DNA from: Oopsacas minuta
Lineage: Eukaryota; Porifera; Hexactinellida; Lyssacinosida; Leucopsacidae
Reading direction: 5' to 3'
DNA: 64,000 nucleotides
NCBI GenBank assembly: GCA_024704765.1
Contig: JAKMXF010000166.1
Location: forward strand, 248,001 to 312,000
Shown here: positions 59,895 to 64,000 of the stretch, piece after piece
How positions within the stretch are numbered: position 1 is the stretch's first letter
How the letters are laid out: every line of letters begins with the position of its first letter
Program-made: the position numbers and the translations under genes
Notes under the pieces: generated by a model
What the model saw: only the letters and a program-made list of their open reading frames with translations
Told to the model about the DNA's origin: nothing
The model's database searches: none

Positions 59895-62800
59895 ATGGCC
59901 AGTCAAACGGATGATTTCAATAAAATCAAGCTATACATAGAGTCTGAACAGGGAAATCAGCCTCTACTCCTTAGCTGGGACACAGCGTTACCTCTCAGAG
60001 CTCTCATAGCTGAAGTTTGTTCGCAATGGAGTATCAAAAATCCTGAATCTTTCGCACTAAAAACCTCTTCTTCTACTCAAGAATTTTATCTAACAGATGA
60101 AGCTAGAAGAGAGCTCAAATCTGGACAACTATTACACATGACTGCTTCTCCGAAGAAGATGGCTGAAGAAGTGAAACAGCTCTTGAATACTCAGACAGAA
60201 GAGGCCAAGGAAGAGTGTTTCGAACTATTACAATTATTGTCTAAAGATCCTCTCTTCGTTACATCATTCTTATCAACTGATGGCATACATTTCCTGATGG
60301 AAGCTATTCAGAAGGAAATAATGAACTACAACCCAGAGGCTCATCCCATGAAAGTAAGTTATCACTTATTTGTGCTATTGATAGGCCAGTTTACTAATAT
60401 TATAATAGTACATATGATAAAACAATTTTTGAATTCATTCGTTAATTTATGTTTCAACCTTGACCAGAAAGGATTGATGATACGGTAGAAACCGGTGTCA
60501 GTAAATAGTGTTCCGCCCGTGAATAATGTTCGGGACACAATTCCCTAGTGGAAAATGTTCGGGGAAACCATATTCACTACTAAATATGGGGAACACTACA
60601 GTAGAGAGGAACTATATTCGCTAGTGAATAATGTTCGGGGGAACACTAATGGCTGTGACACCGAATATATTTAACACACATTTTTTGTACGAAAAATTTG
60701 TTAAAAATATCCCTGTTACTAGTGTATTCGTTTTTTAGAGAATATTCGATTCGTTTAATTTATAATTTTTCGTTCTAAGCACATTTAATTATCGCTAATA
60801 AGGCCATGTAAAGTAATATACTTGTTTCTCATCCCCGCCCGTCCTGACAGATTTATTTGTATTTTTCCAAATTTATGGCTATTCCTTTGGTCACAGAGTG
60901 TGTAATCCATATTTTAATGCTTGCATAGTTGAAAAAATTCTAAATATTTCTGCCAAGAAAGTATGTGATGAGATAATGGAAGAGTAATCTACACATTAAC
61001 TGCCCTGTAAAAAATAAAAATAAATTACCGTTCGCCGTCCCAATTTCTGAAGAAATTCCGTGGATGAGAAACAAGTAATTTATTTTCATCGCCTAAATAT
61101 GCCACGTTTATCCGAACAATAATTATTACTTCCTTACCAACATTATCTCTTCTCTTCCTCTCTAAGGGAAGGATACGATGAGCATCTAGCTTTCCCTATA
61201 AGCTGTGTAGCTGTAGCCCAATGAATTCACTCCTTTTCTAATAAATATGACATTTATTTGATTCTAAACTGAATCATAATTAGCGTATAGTACAAGCATT
61301 TAAACATCATGTAGAATCCCTTCGTATATTTTTTAACTGGCTTTCATTTGTGTTAGAAAACTTACTATGTTTGGCATACACACATTCATTATACCTATAA
61401 ATTACTGAAATATTTATCGTAGACGATTGATGGATTGCTAGAATCGTTTCAAGACATCATGGAGCAGTCAATGGTATCTTGGACTATAATACAACCCGAG
61501 TATATTATCAATCTTTGTGAATTTCTTAACAAACAGAAGGAACCACAATTACAAACAAAAGTATTGACGCTTCTAGAAAATGCTATTTTTAACAGTGAAA
61601 AACTCTACCTTCCCATATTTGAGTCTCTCTCAACAGAGACTCTAACCTCTCTTACTTCTGATAAAAGCCCTTCCGTACAGCTAGCTACCCTCTCGTTCAT
61701 AAATGCTATGCTCGGTAAAGGTAACACTATGGAGTATCTGCAATTACTCAAGAAACAGAGGATACTTCAGGGAATCGGTAGCCATGTTATTGGTAGACAC
61801 CCTCAGGTCAAACCGGAAGTAGCACATCAACTATACGTTTGTCAGAACCTTTCCCTCGGTGTCCTGGAGAAGAGAGCTACTTCGAGATTCATAGACCATT
61901 ATGATACCTCATATAAACATTTAGTGTATCTAGTAAACTCACTACACATACAGACACCTGATACAGCTAACAAGAATATTGAAGATGAATTCGTTAAGCT
62001 AGGATTTCTCAATGAAGATCCTACTGAAGATTTTAATGACGTACCTCCAGGTCTACTTGCTCTCGATTGTATGGTTTATTTCGCGCAGAGTCAGCCGGAG
62101 AACTTCACTAGGCAAGTCTTAAGGAAATTAGAATTTCAGTGTCCTTTCGGACATACTTCAATTTTCTTAACAAAGATGATGTATAGCTTGTTGAAAGTAG
62201 GAGAGCCTGTATCTGATATTTCTACCGACTATATTCCCATGTTCTTCTCTAATCAGAACTTTTTTGAGGAATTTTTCTGTATCAATATTCAATTATTGTT
62301 TAAAACTTGGAGAGAAATGAGAGCTACTCCTATTGACTTCGAGAAGGTAATGAGTGTCGTGCAGAAACAGATTGATATGGTGATGCGTGATCCCGAGGTT
62401 TCATCACTAGACTCTTACAGGAGGAAAATTATGCAGTTGAATTACTCACAAATTCTTAAACAGCTTGATATCGAGAAGGAACATCAAGATGCGAATATTT
62501 TCAAAGCTAAGCCAGTTATGGAGCTTAGAGATAGATTACAACCTCAAATACTTGACCTTATCAAGAGACAGAGACTCAATCAGCTGGTCAAAGGGGAGAG
62601 CTTTTCTGATCCTAAGAGAAAGAAAACTATTTTCTGTAGATTGACACAGAATCATAAATTCTTACATTACGGAGAAGTTGAGGGTAACAAAGTACCAAGT
62701 ATTGAAGAACTAGAAAAGAAAATACAAGTCAACCAAATGAAGGAATTGTTGTTGGGTAAAGACATTGTATTTAAAAGTAAAAACAAAACAGAAAGTCATG

Positions 62801-63072
62801 CATTAGGCATTGTATTCAGTGGTGGAGAAGATAAGAGGCTTGAACTGTTAGCTACGGATGAGAGAAAATTTTGTGTTTGGATTGATGGAATTCGAATTCT
62901 TCTAGGACAGCAACCAGACTCTGATTTAGCTATTAGTGATATGGAAACTCTACTCAATATGGACATGAAGATACATTTGTTAGCTATTGAGAATATTCCA
63001 ATACCAGATTATCCTCCTGTCATACCTCCAAATCCTCCTAATCTCGATTTCTGTACTACCCCTGATTTGTAA
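59895..63072 (+). CDS. ELMO: Engulfment and cell motility protein ELMO (two exons)
   Basis: Exons 59895-60353 and 61423-63072 join in phase 0 to 702 residues; the 1069-bp intron begins GTAAGT and ends ATCGTAG. The N-terminal ubiquitin-like/Ras-binding region (about 8-85) is followed by Armadillo-type helices (about 100-290) with VSWTIIQPEYI at the exon join. The ELMO domain is at about 320-500 (KLGFLNEDPTEDFNDVPPGL, CPFGHTSIFLTKMM, FFEEFFCINIQLLFKTWREM), a PH domain at about 553-675 (FCRLTQNHKFLHYG ... FCVWIDGIRILLGQ), and a C-terminal proline tail IPIPDYPPVIPPNPP that binds the DOCK SH3 domain. ELMO with DOCK180-type exchange factors activates Rac for phagocytosis and migration. Length is close to the 720-727 of vertebrate ELMO1-3. 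Confidence 0.96.
60493..60663. mobile_element. MITE-like inverted repeat in the ELMO intron
   Basis: The left end CGGTGTCA...AGTGTTCCGCCCG is inverted at the right end (CGGGGGAACACT...TGACACCG). The interior contains two direct copies of GTGAATAATGTTCGGG plus a related GTGGAAAATGTTCGGGG. About 171 bp. Confidence 0.65.
60820..61075. mobile_element. MITE, copy C of the ACTTGTTTCTCATCC family, in the ELMO intron
   Basis: Starts ACTTGTTTCTCATCCCCGCC and ends GGATGAGAAACAAGT, a perfect 15-bp inverted repeat. The body shares TTTGGTCACAGAGTGTGTAA-like, GCATAGTTGAAAAAATTC-like and CCGTTCGCCGTCCCAATTTC-like blocks with copies A and B. Outer flanks are TAATAT and AATT. Best-preserved ends of the three copies. 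Confidence 0.9.
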
Positions 63073-63824
63073 AAATCTTACATTCACATTCACACTATTA
63101 TGTGTGTGAATTGTGTTTGTGTTAGAAAGACTTTTTATTTGAATATCTATAAATTGAATAGTTTCAAGCTGTAATTCTATATTTATTGTCTTCGTATTAG
63201 TTATCTTTATCTATGCGAATTTTCTAGTCGCTGTGTGTCGCTAAGCAGAATTATATTATTTTTATTTTGTTGGACTAGTGCAATTATATATGCATATGTT
63301 TGTTCTCATTATTATTTCCTAGTTATTTAGTTATGACTGAGGGTCTTGCTTGCAATTGCTGTTGTGTGGGTGTTCTTGGCATGTCTGTACAACATATGTT
63401 TGATATTCGTCCGCGGAATTCGCCTTGGTAATACCCTGTTCCTAAGTCCTACGATATTTTCAAAATTGGCATGAGTAATGGGGAAGGCCAATATTTCATT
63501 TCATGGCATTCCACTAATCCATGGTAAATCCACACTCTAACAAGCAGAGAAGAACCTCAAAACGCTGGTACAACATACATTATATCTATGCTAATTGCTA
63601 TGAGTACATGTTGAATATTTGATGAGTAATGAATGAATTATGGAAATAGATAATACAATATTTGACAGCATAATTTGATCCAGAATTACGTCATGCATAT
63701 TTTCCAGAAAATTATTGTTCCCTATATTTGAATTTCTTGCGTGAATGCTCCCTCCCATCCAGTTTTATCGTCGTACAACTAATAATATTCCCATTTTATC
63801 CTCAATTGCTATTATTACTAGTTC
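63073..63824. other. Intergenic, nothing recognised
   Basis: 3' flank of ELMO and promoter region of the next gene. No ORF or repeat is supported. Confidence 0.5.
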
Positions 63825-64000
63825 ATGACAATGTACTCTCTCAGACATAAACCATCTTCAGCTAAGAAGCCAGCTAAATCCCCAAAGCATCCCCCTGTTT
63901 GTGTATTTTGTAATAAATGTGATAACATGGAAGGACAGTTAGGCACGTTAATTTCTTCTAAAGTATCCTCATTGTCTGCACATGAATATTGTCTCACTTT
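63825..64000 (+). CDS. Zinc-finger gene start, ePHD-like (PHF7/G2E3/PHF11 type), cut by window edge
   Basis: From ATG at 63825 (or the in-frame ATG at 63831) the frame is open to the end of the window: TMYSLRHKPSSAKKPAKSPK, then HPPVCVFCNKCDNMEGQLGT and, after a short spacer, SAHEYCLT. The C-x2-C pair followed by GxL and H-xx-C matches the first zinc knuckle of the extended PHD finger of PHF7, G2E3 and PHF11 (CxxC...G.L....HxxC). Those proteins are chromatin readers, and PHF7/G2E3 are also E3 ligases. Only 58 codons are visible, so the family call is provisional. Confidence 0.5.
   Translation, partial: MTMYSLRHKPSSAKKPAKSPKHPPVCVFCNKCDNMEGQLGTLISSKVSSLSAHEYCLT

Noticed and set aside
1-64000. 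tRNA, rRNA or snRNA genes
   Set aside because: No cloverleaf with A/B boxes or conserved rRNA stretch was recognised by eye; a dedicated covariance-model search would be needed to exclude them.

Overview
The window is nuclear DNA from a metazoan. Every recognisable protein is an animal-type orthologue: the oligosaccharyltransferase catalytic subunit STT3A, an SV2-like transporter, a LOTUS/Tudor germ-granule protein, two ADF/cofilins, a MATE transporter, an animal haem peroxidase, AP-3 sigma, the PB1-containing kinase MEK5 (MAP2K5), VDAC, DDX51, ATM, a C-type lectin receptor and ELMO. The DNA is AT-rich and the genes lie close together with few introns: ATM, MEK5, STT3A, the peroxidase, DDX51 and VDAC each appear as one uninterrupted coding exon. 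The introns that can be placed are mostly short (59, 85, 124, 180 and 287 bp, with one of about 1.07 kb). MEK5, ELMO, SV2 and Tudor genes in a compact, intron-poor genome suggest an early-branching animal, perhaps a sponge. The lineage is an inference and cannot be settled from this sequence.

Layout. 1-51: last 16 codons of a MATE paralogue. 1.6-3.8 kb: STT3A. 4.2-4.8 kb (minus): first exon of a trefoil/GH31-type gene whose catalytic exons are not next to it. 5.6-6.6 kb: a DUSP-ubiquitin-like protein without a protease domain. 7.3-9.9 kb: SV2-like transporter in three exons. 12.4-15.3 kb: LOTUS/Tudor protein. 15.3-22.3 kb: gene-poor, with a decayed Tc1/mariner-like transposon, a MITE and a small Maf-like bZIP ORF. 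22.4-25.5 kb: two identical cofilin genes as a 955-bp inverted repeat around a 1255-bp spacer. 26.2-27.7 kb (minus): MATE. 28.2-31.0 kb (minus): peroxidase. 32.1-39.99 kb: AP3S, MEK5, VDAC, a coiled-coil/beta-propeller protein and DDX51, all on plus. 40.7-42.0 kb (minus): a single-pass membrane protein. 42.4-51.2 kb: ATM. 51.5-52.9 kb: C-type lectin receptor. 55.1-59.0 kb: three related low-complexity genes rich in Tyr and Pro motifs. 59.9-63.1 kb: ELMO. 63.8 kb to the end: start of an ePHD-like zinc-finger gene.

The genes are mainly independent housekeeping and signalling loci. The one neighbourhood that may be functionally linked is 51.5-63.1 kb, where a lectin-like receptor with a proline-rich tail, three Tyr/Pro-motif proteins and the engulfment adaptor ELMO lie together; this link is inference. 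Intergenic DNA carries many short terminal-inverted-repeat elements (MITEs), including a three-copy family, a member with about 56-bp TIRs, a GTTACGTAAC-type hAT-like element and a TTAA-flanked piggyBac-like element. No rRNA, tRNA or CRISPR array was recognised.
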